Positions 45,816 to 54,639 of a DNA stretch of 64,000 nucleotides are shown here, in pieces. The notes under the pieces were generated by a model. The model searched no databases and was not told the DNA's origin. It saw nothing but the letters and a program-made list of their open reading frames with translations. Location of the stretch: NCBI RefSeq assembly GCF_001552075.1, contig NZ_BCQM01000002.1, positions 124,001-188,000 on the forward strand, given 5' to 3'. Origin of the DNA: Arthrobacter luteolus NBRC 107841. GTDB lineage: Bacteria > Actinomycetota > Actinomycetes > Actinomycetales > Micrococcaceae. A program made the translations under genes and the position numbers. Position 1 is the first letter of the stretch, and each line of letters begins with the position of its first letter.

Positions 45816-46705
45816 AAACGGGGGCGCAACCCGTGCGGATGCTGCCCGCCCGGCTCCTGTGGGGGCTGGGCGGGGTGCTGGTCCCTGTCCTGGCCTGGGA
45901 GCTCTACAAAGCGCTCGGGCCCGCGGAAGGCGTGAGCATCGGCGGTGTGCCGCTGCTCCCGCGCACCACGGATCTGGCCATGCCGCATACCTGGACCATG
46001 CTCGCCAGGCTGTTCGCCCCGGAATCCTCCGCAGCCGGTGCCGCGCCCATGTGGACAGCGGTGCTGCAGGCAGCGGGCTTCACGCTGGGGATTGCCGGTG
46101 CCGGATGGCTGATCGGTGCGGTGGTCGGCCTGGGACTGGCCATGCTGATGCAGCGTTTCCGCAGTGCCAACTCGGCGATGCTTCCCTGGATCATCCTGAG
46201 CCAGACGGTGCCCCTGATCGCCATCGCCCCGCTGGTGCGGCGCTGGGGTTCCCAGCTCGAATTCGGACCTTTCGTCTGGGAGAACTGGATGTCGGTGGCG
46301 GTGATCGCTGCCTATCTGGCGTTCTTCCCGGTAGCCGTCGGTGCGCTGCGCGGCTTCAGCGCACCGGAGAAGGCCCATGAGGACCTGATGCACACCTACG
46401 CGCTGGGCTGGTGGCAGACGTTCCTGCGGCTGAGGCTGCCGGCCAGCGTGCCGTATCTGCTGCCGGCGTTGCGGCTGGCTGCGGCCAGCGCGGTGGTGGG
46501 CACCGTGGTGGCTGAGGTGTCGATCGGACTTCGGGGCGGAATCGGCCGCATGATCGTCGAATTCGCAGCAGCTGCCGGAGGGGACCCGGGTAAACCCTGG
46601 GCACCCATTTTTGGTGCCGTGGTGCTCGGCCTGGCCGCGGTGGGATTCGTTGCTTTGATCGGCGTCTTGCTGCGCCGTTACCGCAGAGGGGAACAGGCAG
46701 TATGA
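45812..46705 (+). CDS. ABC transporter permease (SsuC/ThiX type)
   Basis: A 297-residue inner-membrane permease with about six helices. The coupling motif region reads GFSAPEKAHEDLMHTYALGWWQTFLRLRLPASVPYLLPALRLAAASAVVGTVVAE, the usual EAA-type loop of nitrate/sulfonate/thiamine-precursor importers. It overlaps the gene before (ATGA) and the ATPase gene after (ATGA). It differs from the second permease at 47529, so the importer is probably a heterodimer. Confidence 0.87.
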   Translation: MKTGAQPVRMLPARLLWGLGGVLVPVLAWELYKALGPAEGVSIGGVPLLPRTTDLAMPHTWTMLARLFAPESSAAGAAPMWTAVLQAAGFTLGIAGAGWLIGAVVGLGLAMLMQRFRSANSAMLPWIILSQTVPLIAIAPLVRRWGSQLEFGPFVWENWMSVAVIAAYLAFFPVAVGALRGFSAPEKAHEDLMHTYALGWWQTFLRLRLPASVPYLLPALRLAAASAVVGTVVAEVSIGLRGGIGRMIVEFAAAAGGDPGKPWAPIFGAVVLGLAAVGFVALIGVLLRRYRRGEQAV

Positions 46706-47532
46706 ATGAGGCAACTATCCACCCTCCGGCGGCTGCCGCCGTCGAGGTGGCGGGCGTGGACCGGGTTTTCCGGTCAGGCCGGGATGAGGTGCAGGCACTG
46801 AGCGGCGTCAGCGTTTCCGTCGCAGCGGGGGAGTTCGTGTCCCTCATCGGGCCCTCGGGCTGCGGCAAGAGCACGCTGATGCGCTTGATCGCGGACCTGG
46901 ACGCACCCAGCTCCGGAACGATCAGTGTGTTTGGGAAAACCGCCCGGCAGGCCAGGCTGGACCAGGACTACGGCATCGCTTTCCAGCAGGCCGGGCTGCT
47001 GCCCTGGCGGAGCGTCCGGGGCAACATCGAATTGCCGCTGCAGACCCACGGCGCCGCGGCGGCTAAGCGCCGGGAGCGTGTTGATGAACTGCTCGCGATG
47101 GTGGGCCTCGCTGACTTCGGGGAGCACTATCCGGATCAGCTGTCCGGCGGTATGCAGCAGCGCGTAGCCATCGCCCGGTCACTGGCGGAAAGCCCGAAGC
47201 TGCTGCTGATGGATGAACCGTTTGGGGCGCTGGACGAGATGACCAGGGAGAGGATGCAGAACGAGCTGATCCGCATCTGTGCCGAAACCGGCTGCGCGGT
47301 CGTGTTTGTCACCCACTCCATCCCGGAAGCGGTGTTCCTATCCGACCGGGTGGTGGTGATGTCTCCGCGGCCCGGTCAAATCCGGGACGTCGTCGACATC
47401 ACCCTGGGTGCCGCTGCCGGCCGCGGCGCCGGGCTGCGGGAGGAGGCCGGGTTCTATGACGCGATCCGGCTGGTACGCGAAGCCCTGCACGGTGCGGAGC
47501 CGGCCGCCGTCCGGGGAGCCGAAACCCGATGA
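46702..47532 (+). CDS. ABC transporter ATP-binding protein (SsuB/TauB/ThiZ type)
   Basis: A 276-residue ATPase with Walker A GPSGCGKST, Q-loop IAFQQAGLLPWRSV, signature LSGGMQQRVAIARSLAE, Walker B LLLMDEPFGALDE and switch histidine VFVTHSIPEAV. The LLPWRSV stretch is typical of the nitrate/taurine/sulfonate group. It overlaps both neighbouring permease genes. Confidence 0.92.
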   Translation: MNEATIHPPAAAAVEVAGVDRVFRSGRDEVQALSGVSVSVAAGEFVSLIGPSGCGKSTLMRLIADLDAPSSGTISVFGKTARQARLDQDYGIAFQQAGLLPWRSVRGNIELPLQTHGAAAAKRRERVDELLAMVGLADFGEHYPDQLSGGMQQRVAIARSLAESPKLLLMDEPFGALDEMTRERMQNELIRICAETGCAVVFVTHSIPEAVFLSDRVVVMSPRPGQIRDVVDITLGAAAGRGAGLREEAGFYDAIRLVREALHGAEPAAVRGAETR

Positions 47533-48398
47533 GCGGGATCGTCCAGGATCCGCCGGCGGCACCGGGCACCCGGACACCGCAGCGCACCTCCGCAGCGGCT
47601 GGAACACGGGGAGTGGCAGGGATCGATCCCGGCCGGCTGTCCGGCCTGGGCCGGAACCTGGCAGCGCCGCTGCTGCTGGGGGTGGCCGTGCTCCTGCTGT
47701 GGCAGGGGGCTGTCTGGCTGCTGCAGATCGAGCCGTTTATTGTGCCGGGGCCGCTGGCGATCGCCGGGGCGTTCTCCGAAAACCTGGCGAATGTCCTGGG
47801 GGCCGCCTCCGTGACCGGGGCGAATGCCGGCGTCGGGCTGCTGGTTGGAGGTCTGCTGGGGGTGGGAGCCGCCGTGGCATCCGCTGCGGTGCCGGCGCTG
47901 GACCGTTTGGCGGTTCCGATGGTGGTGGCGCTTTCGGTCATCCCGATCGTGGCTCTGGCACCGGTTCTCTACACGATGTACGGAGCGGATCAGCAGGCCA
48001 CCCGCCAGATCGTGGCAGGAATTGCGGTGTTCATCCCGGTCTACGTGAACTCGCTGCGCGGTTTCCGGCAGGTAGCTCCCGTGCACCGGGACCTGATGCG
48101 GTCCTATGCGGCGGGCAAATGGCAGATCACTCGGAGCGTCACGCTCCCCAGTGCTGTGCCGTACATGTTCACCGGCCTGCGCATCGCTTCCTCACTGGCC
48201 GTTGTGTCTGCTCTCATCGCGGAGTATTTCGGCGGGCCGGTGGGCGGGCTGGGCAAGTCCGTAACGTCCGCCGCATCCAGCAGCAACTACACCCTTGCCT
48301 GGGCCTATGTGGTGGGGGCGGTCCTGCTGGGACTGCTGTTCTACGCGGTGACTGCCGGCCTGGAGAAGTACTTCTCCCGGCACACTGCGCGCACCTGA
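47529..48398 (+). CDS. ABC transporter permease, second subunit (SsuC/ThiX type)
   Basis: A 289-residue permease with about six helices after a 40-residue Pro/Ala-rich start. The coupling loop is FRQVAPVHRDLMRSYAAGKWQITRSVTLPSAVPYMFTGLRIASSLAVVSALIAEYF. The late sequence GLGKSVTSAASSSNYTLAWAYV is usual for the family. It starts at ATG 47529, overlapping the ATPase stop. Confidence 0.88.
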   Translation: MSGIVQDPPAAPGTRTPQRTSAAAGTRGVAGIDPGRLSGLGRNLAAPLLLGVAVLLLWQGAVWLLQIEPFIVPGPLAIAGAFSENLANVLGAASVTGANAGVGLLVGGLLGVGAAVASAAVPALDRLAVPMVVALSVIPIVALAPVLYTMYGADQQATRQIVAGIAVFIPVYVNSLRGFRQVAPVHRDLMRSYAAGKWQITRSVTLPSAVPYMFTGLRIASSLAVVSALIAEYFGGPVGGLGKSVTSAASSSNYTLAWAYVVGAVLLGLLFYAVTAGLEKYFSRHTART

Positions 48399-48448
48399 TA
48401 CACGCTCCATTTCATCCGCATCATCGTCCGCACGAAAAGGGGAATTCC

Positions 48449-49609
48449 ATGAACCGACAGAACAAACCGGGCCAACGGCTCACTACGGTGGCTGCGGCCG
48501 TGGCTGTTTCAGCCCTGGTCCTGGCCGGCTGCGGCGGAGGCGGCGGGGACAGCGGTGACAGTGGCGAGGCAGCCGGGGAGCTGACACCGGTGAAGCTCCA
48601 GCTGCAGTGGTTCGCGCAGGCCCAGTTTGCGGGGTACTACGCGGCACTGGACCAGGGCTTCTTCGAGGAGGAAGGCCTCGACGTCGAAATCCTGGAGGGC
48701 GGTGCGGACATTGTGCCGCAGGATGTCCTGGCCTCCGGCGACGCCGACTACGCCATCTCCTGGGTGCCCAAGGTGCTCGGTTCGATCGAACAGGGCGCGG
48801 CTATCACCAACGTCGCCCAGATCTTCGAGCGGAGCGCCACCCTGCAGGTATCCATGGCGGACTCCGGGATCGACGGCCCCGAAGACCTGGCCGGCAAGAA
48901 GGTGGGCTCCTGGGGTTACGGCAACGAATGGGAGCTCTTCGCGGGGATGCAGCAGGCCGGCGTCGAAATCGGTGACATCGAGTTGATCCAGCAGGCGTTC
49001 GACATGAACGGCTTCCTCGCCGGGGACATCGATGCCGCCCAGGCCATGACCTACAACGAGTACGCGCAGGTGCTGGAGACCGAGAACCCCGAGACGGGGG
49101 AGCTCTACCAGCCGGAGGACCTGTCCGTTATCGACTGGAACGAGGAAGGCACCGCCATGCTCCAGGACGCGGTCTGGGCCGATACCCAGCGCCTGGAAGA
49201 TGACGAGGAGTACCAGGCTACGACTGTCGCCTTTATTAAGGCTGCCATCAAAGGCTGGGCCTACGCGAAGGACAACCCCGAGGAAGCCGCTTCCATTGTG
49301 ACCGGCGCCGGATCCACGCTTGGACAAAGCCATCAGCTGTGGATGACCAACGAGACGAACAAGCTGATCTGGCCGTCCACGAATGGTGTCGGCAAGATTG
49401 ACGAGGCCGCCTGGGAACAGACCGTGGAGATAGCTCTGGGGACCAAGAACGAAACAGGTGCCACCATCATCACCGAGGAGCCGCCGGCCTCCGCCTACAC
49501 CAACGAGTACGTGGAGAAGGCATTGGCGGAGCTGGAGGAAGAGGGCGTGGACACCAAGGGTGCAGACTATGAGCCCATCGAAGTGACGCTCGTGGCCGGG
49601 GGCAACTGA
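48449..49609 (+). CDS. NMT1/THI5-like ABC substrate-binding lipoprotein
   Basis: A 386-residue exported binding protein. Signal peptide with lipobox LAGC at about residue 28, then a Gly/Ser-rich linker. The domain begins VKLQLQWFAQAQFAGYYAALDQGFFEEEGLDVEILEGG, the hallmark of the NMT1 family whose members bind pyrimidine-like thiamine precursors, riboflavin or sulfonates. KKVGSWGYGNEWELFAGM lines the expected binding cleft. ATG 48449 is preceded by AAAAGGGG; the frame is open far upstream through the permease gene, but that part is spurious. With the catabolic genes in the same operon a pyrimidine or hydantoin ligand is likely. Confidence 0.88.
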   Translation: MNRQNKPGQRLTTVAAAVAVSALVLAGCGGGGGDSGDSGEAAGELTPVKLQLQWFAQAQFAGYYAALDQGFFEEEGLDVEILEGGADIVPQDVLASGDADYAISWVPKVLGSIEQGAAITNVAQIFERSATLQVSMADSGIDGPEDLAGKKVGSWGYGNEWELFAGMQQAGVEIGDIELIQQAFDMNGFLAGDIDAAQAMTYNEYAQVLETENPETGELYQPEDLSVIDWNEEGTAMLQDAVWADTQRLEDDEEYQATTVAFIKAAIKGWAYAKDNPEEAASIVTGAGSTLGQSHQLWMTNETNKLIWPSTNGVGKIDEAAWEQTVEIALGTKNETGATIITEEPPASAYTNEYVEKALAELEEEGVDTKGADYEPIEVTLVAGGN

Positions 49610-49649
49610 CCGTTTGTGCGGCAGAACCACTGGAGTCCTGCTTCAACAA

Positions 49650-49686
49650 CTATCCTGCCCGCTGGGAGCCCCTGCGGGCAGGATAG
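49650..49686. terminator. Strong hairpin terminator after the pyrimidine/ABC operon
   Basis: Perfect 13-bp arms CTATCCTGCCCGC (49650-49662) and GCGGGCAGGATAG (49674-49686). It also serves the convergent pseudogene that ends at 49690. Confidence 0.8.
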
Positions 49687-49689
49687 CTG

Positions 49690-50088
49690 TTAGACGGTTC
49701 TGGCGTAGAAGGCGAACAGCTGGCTGAGCGCTGCCTCCACGTAGGCATCGACCCAGTACGTCTCGATGCGGGTGGCACCGTCGATGAGGAACAGGTCCTT
49801 ATCCTCGGTTCCCGTTGCCTTGGGCAGCGCTTCCTCGCTCAGATAGCGCGTATCGGCCTTGCTGCCCGCGATCATCAGGAGCGGAACATCAATCAGACCC
49901 AGCTGGTCTGTCGCATCAAAACTCATTAAATCGAGGAGACTGCTGAGCGTATACCTAGCCGTCGAGCCTGGGCACACATGGCTTTTCCCGTAGTATTCGA
50001 AACCCTGCCGGTACAAGTCGAACGGGAGTGCGGCGATCTGTTCATCCGTCAGGACAGAATCGCCGGCATACAGCACCTCTCCTGGCTG
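49690..50088 (-). pseudogene. C-terminal remnant of an alpha/beta hydrolase
   Basis: About 130 residues resembling the C-terminal third of a roughly 300-residue alpha/beta hydrolase (PFDLYRQGFEYYGKSHVCPGSTARYTLSSLLDLMSFDA, then VPLLMIAGSKADT). The nucleophile-elbow half is missing, with a stop codon at 50089-50091. The usual catalytic histidine in the late ATHIETYW-type motif reads Arg here (GATRIETYW). I consider it a decayed gene. The break lies at the start of the accessory region. Confidence 0.65.
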
Positions 50089-50249
50089 TCAAGGTTTACG
50101 ACTGCTGCGCAGCCGCGCCGCTGCGGCCTGCCCCGCGACGAACCACAAGGCGCGACGTTGACGCGCACGCCACCCCCCTTTACGCGACACGAGTGTGAAG
50201 ACGGAGGCGAGTGGGGCACTTCCCCTGGATTTCTAGAGTGTATGGGGCG

Positions 50250-50279
50250 TTGCTTTATCACATTGCAGTGGGATAAGTT
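50250..50279 (+). promoter_or_regulatory. Candidate promoter of the LPXTG propeller gene
   Basis: TTGCTT (50250-50255) and TAAGTT (50274-50279) with an 18-bp spacer, in an AT-richer stretch of the 248-bp gap. The transcript would have a leader of about 50 nt. Confidence 0.35.
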
Positions 50280-50336
50280 GTCTTCACATCGCGGCGACGC
50301 AGTCACGGTGAGGTTCGCGAACATGGAGGTTCTCGA

Positions 50337-52808
50337 TTGCGCAGATCAGCTCTCATCGGTGTGACACTTGTTGCCGCCGCGTTGCTCCTTGTTCCCGCCG
50401 CACCCGCGGTTTCTCTGGCGGGGGAGGCTCCGCGCGTTGGAGGCGTGGAGCGTCTCGACGCCGCCGCGGAGCCAGCCGGTCCGGCAGTGACCGATCTGGG
50501 CCCAGCCTCCTCTGTCACTTCGACTAATGCCGCCGAGCAGATCGGATCTGAGATCTGGACGGCCACCTCCGGGGTATCTCCGGTCAGGATCGGAGCGTTC
50601 GATGTTGGAACCCGGCAAGTCGAGCGCACCATCGATCTGCCCAGCGGCACCGGTGTCTGGGCGATGGCCCACATCGGCACCGATCTCTATGTGGGAACCT
50701 ACGAGCCGGGGGACCTTTACCGGATCGACACCCTGACCGGCGGGCTGACGAAGGTGGCGTCCTTCGGGTCGTTTATCTGGTCGTTGGCTGCGTCCCCGGA
50801 TGGAACCATCGTTGCCGGCACTTATCCCGACGCCGGTGTCCACAGCTACAACCCTGCAACCGGGGAGACCCGGTCCTACGGGACAGTGGCGCCTGGTGAA
50901 ATGTATGTTCGCAGCATCGCTGTCGACGAGCACACAATTTATGCGGGCATCGGTTCGCGTGCGCAGCTGATTACCGTCGACCGGGAGAGCGGCGAGACAG
51001 CCAACGTCCTGCCGGCGGAGTTTGCGGACCGGACGTTCGTGGCGACTCTCGCCCTGGAAGGAAACCAGCTGGCTGCCGGATTCTCGCCGACAGGCACGAT
51101 GGTGGTCTTCGATACCGACGATTTCAGCGCCGCGCCGCGGGTTGTGCAGCCCCCCACCGGTGATCAATATGTGACGGCGATCAGCCATGATCCGGCCAGC
51201 GACGACATTTTCTTCGGTACGCGGGCGTCAGGCACGCTCTACCGTGTGGCGGGGGGCAGCAGCGTCCCGGAGCCAATGGGTCAGCCCTACGAGGGGGCGT
51301 ACTTTAACCGGATCCTGTTCGACGGCGGCCAATTGCGCGCGAGCCTGACCAGCCAGATCGTCACCTACGACCGGGCAACCGGGAAGTTCTCCGGCGTCGA
51401 CCTCGGTCAGGCCGGCCTGCCGCCGGCACCCGAGCTTGCGAACCAGATCGCCGCGACCAATGAAAGCGTCCTGGTCAGCGGCAAGGCCGGGATCCAGGTG
51501 CACGATCTCGCGGCCGGCACGAGCAGCCGGCCGTTCCTGCCGGGAGCGGCCAAAACGATGACCCCCGTGGGGGATGAGGTCTATCTGGGCGTCTACACCC
51601 TTGCACGCCTCTGGTCCATGAAGCCCGACGGCGCGAATCTCCGGGAACTGGCACAGATTGAGAATGAGCAGACCCGGCCGACGGATGCCTGGTATGACGA
51701 AGAGTCCGGCCGCCTGCTGATCTCCACCGAAGCGGACTACGGCAAGCTCGAAGGGGCACTGGCGACGTACGACGTTGCCGCCGAAGAACTGACCGTCAAC
51801 CGCGGCGTCGTACCGCGGCAGTCGATTCAGTCAGTCGCGGTCGAGGGCGGCATCGCCTACTTGGGCAGCGCCACCCGCAACAGCCTGGGCACAACACCGA
51901 TTGAGGTGGAGGCAACGGTCTCCCGGGTGGATCTGGCCACGGGAAACGTTCTCGACCAGATCGTTCCAGTGCCTGGTGCGCAGCTGGTGACGGACCTGAT
52001 GCCCTACGAGGGACATATCTACGGCACGACCGAGACGGGCGACCTGTTCGTTCTTGACGCCGGCGGCCGCGAAGTGATCACCACCACGAAGATCGGCGAC
52101 GGCGCGGCTACGCTGGTCCGTGCCCGCGGGGGCCTATACGGCACGGACGGCACACGTATCTTCAAGGTCAAGGGAACTGACGAGGTGGAAGTCACCACGG
52201 TCCTCGATGGACTGGCCGCACAGACGTTCACCGTCGGGCTGATTGCCGCCTCACCGGACGGCAACACGCTGTACACGATCAAGGAACGAAACCTGATCGC
52301 CGTGACTCTGAAGGAGGACGACCCGGTTGCCCCCGAGCCCACGCCAACGCCCGAACCCACTCCCAGCTCTGAGCCCACGGCAGGACCCGGACCAAGTGCG
52401 GCACCGACGTCCGAGCCGGCAGTAGAGCCCACTCTCTCGCTGGGAGCGGCCACCGTCGTCGCCGGCGGATCGCTCATGATCAGCGGGACCGGTTTCGCTC
52501 CCAATGCCGGCGCCGGCATCGAACTGCACTCCACCCCTGTCACGTTGGCGGCCATAAAGACGGGCGCCGGCGGGGAACTGCGGGCCACGGTGACGATTCC
52601 CACCGATACAGCGCCGGGCCGCCACACGATCGTCGTGGAAGACGCGCAAGGCACCAGGGCCTCAGCGGCCATCTCAATCGGCGCCGCGGTGCTGCCTGCC
52701 ACCGGCGCAGCCGCGGTAACCCCCTGGATGATTGCCGCCGCGCTGACCCTTCTGCTGGCGGGCGGAGTCCTTATCCTCGCCACGCGCCTGCGCCGGCGCC
52801 GGGTGTAA
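50337..52808 (+). CDS. Cell-wall-anchored beta-propeller protein (LPXTG)
   Basis: An 823-residue surface protein. It has a signal peptide (SALIGVTLVAAALLLVPAAPAVSLA), then about 620 residues of repeated beta-propeller blades with recurring patterns such as LYVGTYEPGDLYRID, IVAGTYPDAGVHSYN and IYGTTETGDLFVLD. A Pro-rich spacer (about residues 660-695, PTPEPTPSSEP units) is followed by a beta-sandwich of IPT type (SLMISGTGFAPNAGAGIELHS). The C-terminus carries a sortase signal: LPATG, a hydrophobic helix and RLRRRRV. TTG 50337 is preceded by GGAGG at 8-bp spacing. The ligand or enzyme activity is unknown. The nitrilase gene follows after 40 bp. Confidence 0.8.
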   Translation: MRRSALIGVTLVAAALLLVPAAPAVSLAGEAPRVGGVERLDAAAEPAGPAVTDLGPASSVTSTNAAEQIGSEIWTATSGVSPVRIGAFDVGTRQVERTIDLPSGTGVWAMAHIGTDLYVGTYEPGDLYRIDTLTGGLTKVASFGSFIWSLAASPDGTIVAGTYPDAGVHSYNPATGETRSYGTVAPGEMYVRSIAVDEHTIYAGIGSRAQLITVDRESGETANVLPAEFADRTFVATLALEGNQLAAGFSPTGTMVVFDTDDFSAAPRVVQPPTGDQYVTAISHDPASDDIFFGTRASGTLYRVAGGSSVPEPMGQPYEGAYFNRILFDGGQLRASLTSQIVTYDRATGKFSGVDLGQAGLPPAPELANQIAATNESVLVSGKAGIQVHDLAAGTSSRPFLPGAAKTMTPVGDEVYLGVYTLARLWSMKPDGANLRELAQIENEQTRPTDAWYDEESGRLLISTEADYGKLEGALATYDVAAEELTVNRGVVPRQSIQSVAVEGGIAYLGSATRNSLGTTPIEVEATVSRVDLATGNVLDQIVPVPGAQLVTDLMPYEGHIYGTTETGDLFVLDAGGREVITTTKIGDGAATLVRARGGLYGTDGTRIFKVKGTDEVEVTTVLDGLAAQTFTVGLIAASPDGNTLYTIKERNLIAVTLKEDDPVAPEPTPTPEPTPSSEPTAGPGPSAAPTSEPAVEPTLSLGAATVVAGGSLMISGTGFAPNAGAGIELHSTPVTLAAIKTGAGGELRATVTIPTDTAPGRHTIVVEDAQGTRASAAISIGAAVLPATGAAAVTPWMIAAALTLLLAGGVLILATRLRRRRV

Positions 52809-52848
52809 CCCCCTCCCGGAATGAACTCTTTTTCGATGAAAGGTGAAC

Positions 52849-53802
52849 ATGCGAAACGTTTGCGCGGCAGCCGTTACGGCTCCGCCGCTGGTGCTTTCCA
52901 AGGACGTGCGTCCGGGCGAGGCCGTCGACCGCATGCGCGGGCATTGGCGCTCACGCATCGAGCGGGTGCTGCCGGACCGGCCGGACATCATCGTGCTCCC
53001 GGAGAACTGCGACCGCCCGCACGGCGCTGGATTCCGGGACGCCTGGTACCAGGAATACCTTGAGGCCAGGGGCGATGGCATCCTCGAAATGCTCTCCGAG
53101 CTGGCGCGTTCCCACCGTGCTGCCGTGGCCTACCCCGCGCATCGTCGGGATGAGTCCGGACGCTGGTTCAACTCGACTCGGATAATCGACGATCGCGGGG
53201 AGGTCGCGGGAACCTACGACAAGGTCTTTTTGACCATCGGGGAGAACGAGGATGACGGACTGGCCTATGGTGACAAACCCGTGGCCGTGGAACTCGGATT
53301 CGGCCGGGTCGCCCCGATCATCTGCTTCGACCTGAATTTTGAGGAACTCCTGGCGCAGGTGCGCACACTGGCACCGGACATGGTGCTCTTCAGTTCTGCC
53401 TTCCACGGCGGCTACCTGCAGCAGCATTGGGCCTACACACTGGGTGTTCCTTTTGTGGCCTCCGTATACCCGCCTGCTCCATCCGGGGTCCTGTCGGCGA
53501 CCGGGGAGCACCTGGCACGGACCACCAACTACAACGAGGAAGTGACAGTCCGGTTGAACCTGGACGCCGGCCTCATCCACATGGCGTACAACGAGGAGCG
53601 GTTCGGCGAGATCAAGCTACGTTATGGGTCACGCGTGCGAATCCACGATCCCGGCCGCATTGGTGTCGTCCTGATTTCATCGGAAGACGAGAATCTCGCG
53701 ATCGAGGACGTGATGGCGGAATACGGGCTTGAGCGGGTACGGGACTACTTCGATCGAGTGCGCTCCCACCGCACTCAGGCAGTCGCCGTCCGGGTGCCCT
53801 AA
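52849..53802 (+). CDS. Nitrilase-superfamily carbon-nitrogen hydrolase
   Basis: A 317-residue C-N hydrolase with the triad Glu52 (VLPENC), Lys125 (YDKVFLT) and Cys159 (IICFDLNFEE). It is quite different from the ureidopropionase at 42452: the loop after the lysine (LTIGENEDDGLAYGDKPV) and the C-terminal strands are distinct. The substrate, an amide, nitrile or carbamoyl compound, is unknown. ATG 52849 is favoured because AAAGGTG lies just upstream. It may be cotranscribed with the propeller gene and converges on the amidohydrolase operon. Confidence 0.82.
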   Translation: MRNVCAAAVTAPPLVLSKDVRPGEAVDRMRGHWRSRIERVLPDRPDIIVLPENCDRPHGAGFRDAWYQEYLEARGDGILEMLSELARSHRAAVAYPAHRRDESGRWFNSTRIIDDRGEVAGTYDKVFLTIGENEDDGLAYGDKPVAVELGFGRVAPIICFDLNFEELLAQVRTLAPDMVLFSSAFHGGYLQQHWAYTLGVPFVASVYPPAPSGVLSATGEHLARTTNYNEEVTVRLNLDAGLIHMAYNEERFGEIKLRYGSRVRIHDPGRIGVVLISSEDENLAIEDVMAEYGLERVRDYFDRVRSHRTQAVAVRVP

Positions 53803-53805
53803 CGG

Positions 53806-53828
53806 CCGGGGGATAGGGTCCTCCCCGG
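53806..53828. terminator. Small hairpin between converging nitrilase and amidohydrolase genes
   Basis: CCGGGG (53806-53811) pairs with CCCCGG (53823-53828) in the 27-bp gap between two converging stop codons. The stem is short and the call weak. Confidence 0.35.
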
Positions 53829-53829
53829 G

Positions 53830-54639
53830 TCAGCCGCGCTCCGCAAACATCGCCGAGGCGTTCCCCGAGACAATGGCCCGGACATCGTCCTCGTCGAGGG
53901 TGGATGCCGCCAGCTGAAGTGCCGTGGCCTCCGGAGTCTGGATGGGAAAGCCGGACCCGAACACCCAACGGCCGGGGTCATTGCCTAATCCGTCGGCGAC
54001 GTGGGTCGGTCCGTTCATGTGCCAGAGGTCAAGCCGGACCTGCCGCGGCACATGGTCTCCGAGGTGCCGTCCGAGCTCCAGCCACTCGGCCAGGTTCAAG
54101 CCGCTCAGCAGTACCGGTGTTTCACCGCAGCTCCGGATAACGTCGGCCACCAGATGAAGTTGCGGATCCACTGCGGGAGAAAGCGGATGCCTTACACGAA
54201 AGTCGTCGAGCCGGAAAATAAGCTGCAGCGGCAGGTGGTGCTGTTGGCAGGCGTCGAGCACCGGCTGTAACTGTGCCGGCTGGCGTCCGTGGAAGCCTGG
54301 GGCGACGCGGATGCCGTGGAACCCGGCCGCTGCCGCCCACTCCAGCTCCGTGTGCCAGGACGGCTGGCCGGGGTCGATGGTCGCAAACAGCCGGAACAGG
54401 GGATCGCCTGCGCATGCCGCCAATGCCGCGTCATTGCCCGTCCGTGTGTCGAAACCGAACAGTGACGCCAGATGCGAGACCCAAACAGAGCGGAGTCCGA
54501 GCCGGGCGGCATAGGCCCTCAGCCCATCAACGTCGGCCGCGTTGCCCAGGCGGTAGGGCCACTGCCCGAGGAAGCAGCTGGTGTCGGTGGCACCGAGGCC
54601 GGCGAAGTTCCGCAGCAGCATCCGTCCACGATCCGTCAT
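53830..54639 (-). CDS. Amidohydrolase-2-like protein, degenerate metal site (last gene of catabolic operon)
   Basis: A 269-residue TIM-barrel-like protein. RLFATIDPGQPSWHTELEWAAAAGFHGIRVAPGFHG and FGSGFPIQTPEATALQLAASTLDEDDVRAIVSGNASAMFA follow the amidohydrolase-2 plan (uronate isomerase/decarboxylase/lactonase group). The N-terminal HxH metal motif of active members is not obvious, and the late GSD motif reads GSGF, so the metal site differs from its neighbour. It may be a non-metal variant or a partner subunit of the protein encoded just upstream, with which it overlaps by ATGA. Confidence 0.65.
   Translation of the reverse strand: MTDRGRMLLRNFAGLGATDTSCFLGQWPYRLGNAADVDGLRAYAARLGLRSVWVSHLASLFGFDTRTGNDAALAACAGDPLFRLFATIDPGQPSWHTELEWAAAAGFHGIRVAPGFHGRQPAQLQPVLDACQQHHLPLQLIFRLDDFRVRHPLSPAVDPQLHLVADVIRSCGETPVLLSGLNLAEWLELGRHLGDHVPRQVRLDLWHMNGPTHVADGLGNDPGRWVFGSGFPIQTPEATALQLAASTLDEDDVRAIVSGNASAMFAERG

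Noticed and set aside
47408-48448. Long N-terminal extension of the NMT1 binding protein (733-codon frame)
   Set aside because: The extension runs through the ATPase and permease genes in another frame. ATG 48449 has a good ribosome site and is followed at once by a lipoprotein signal.
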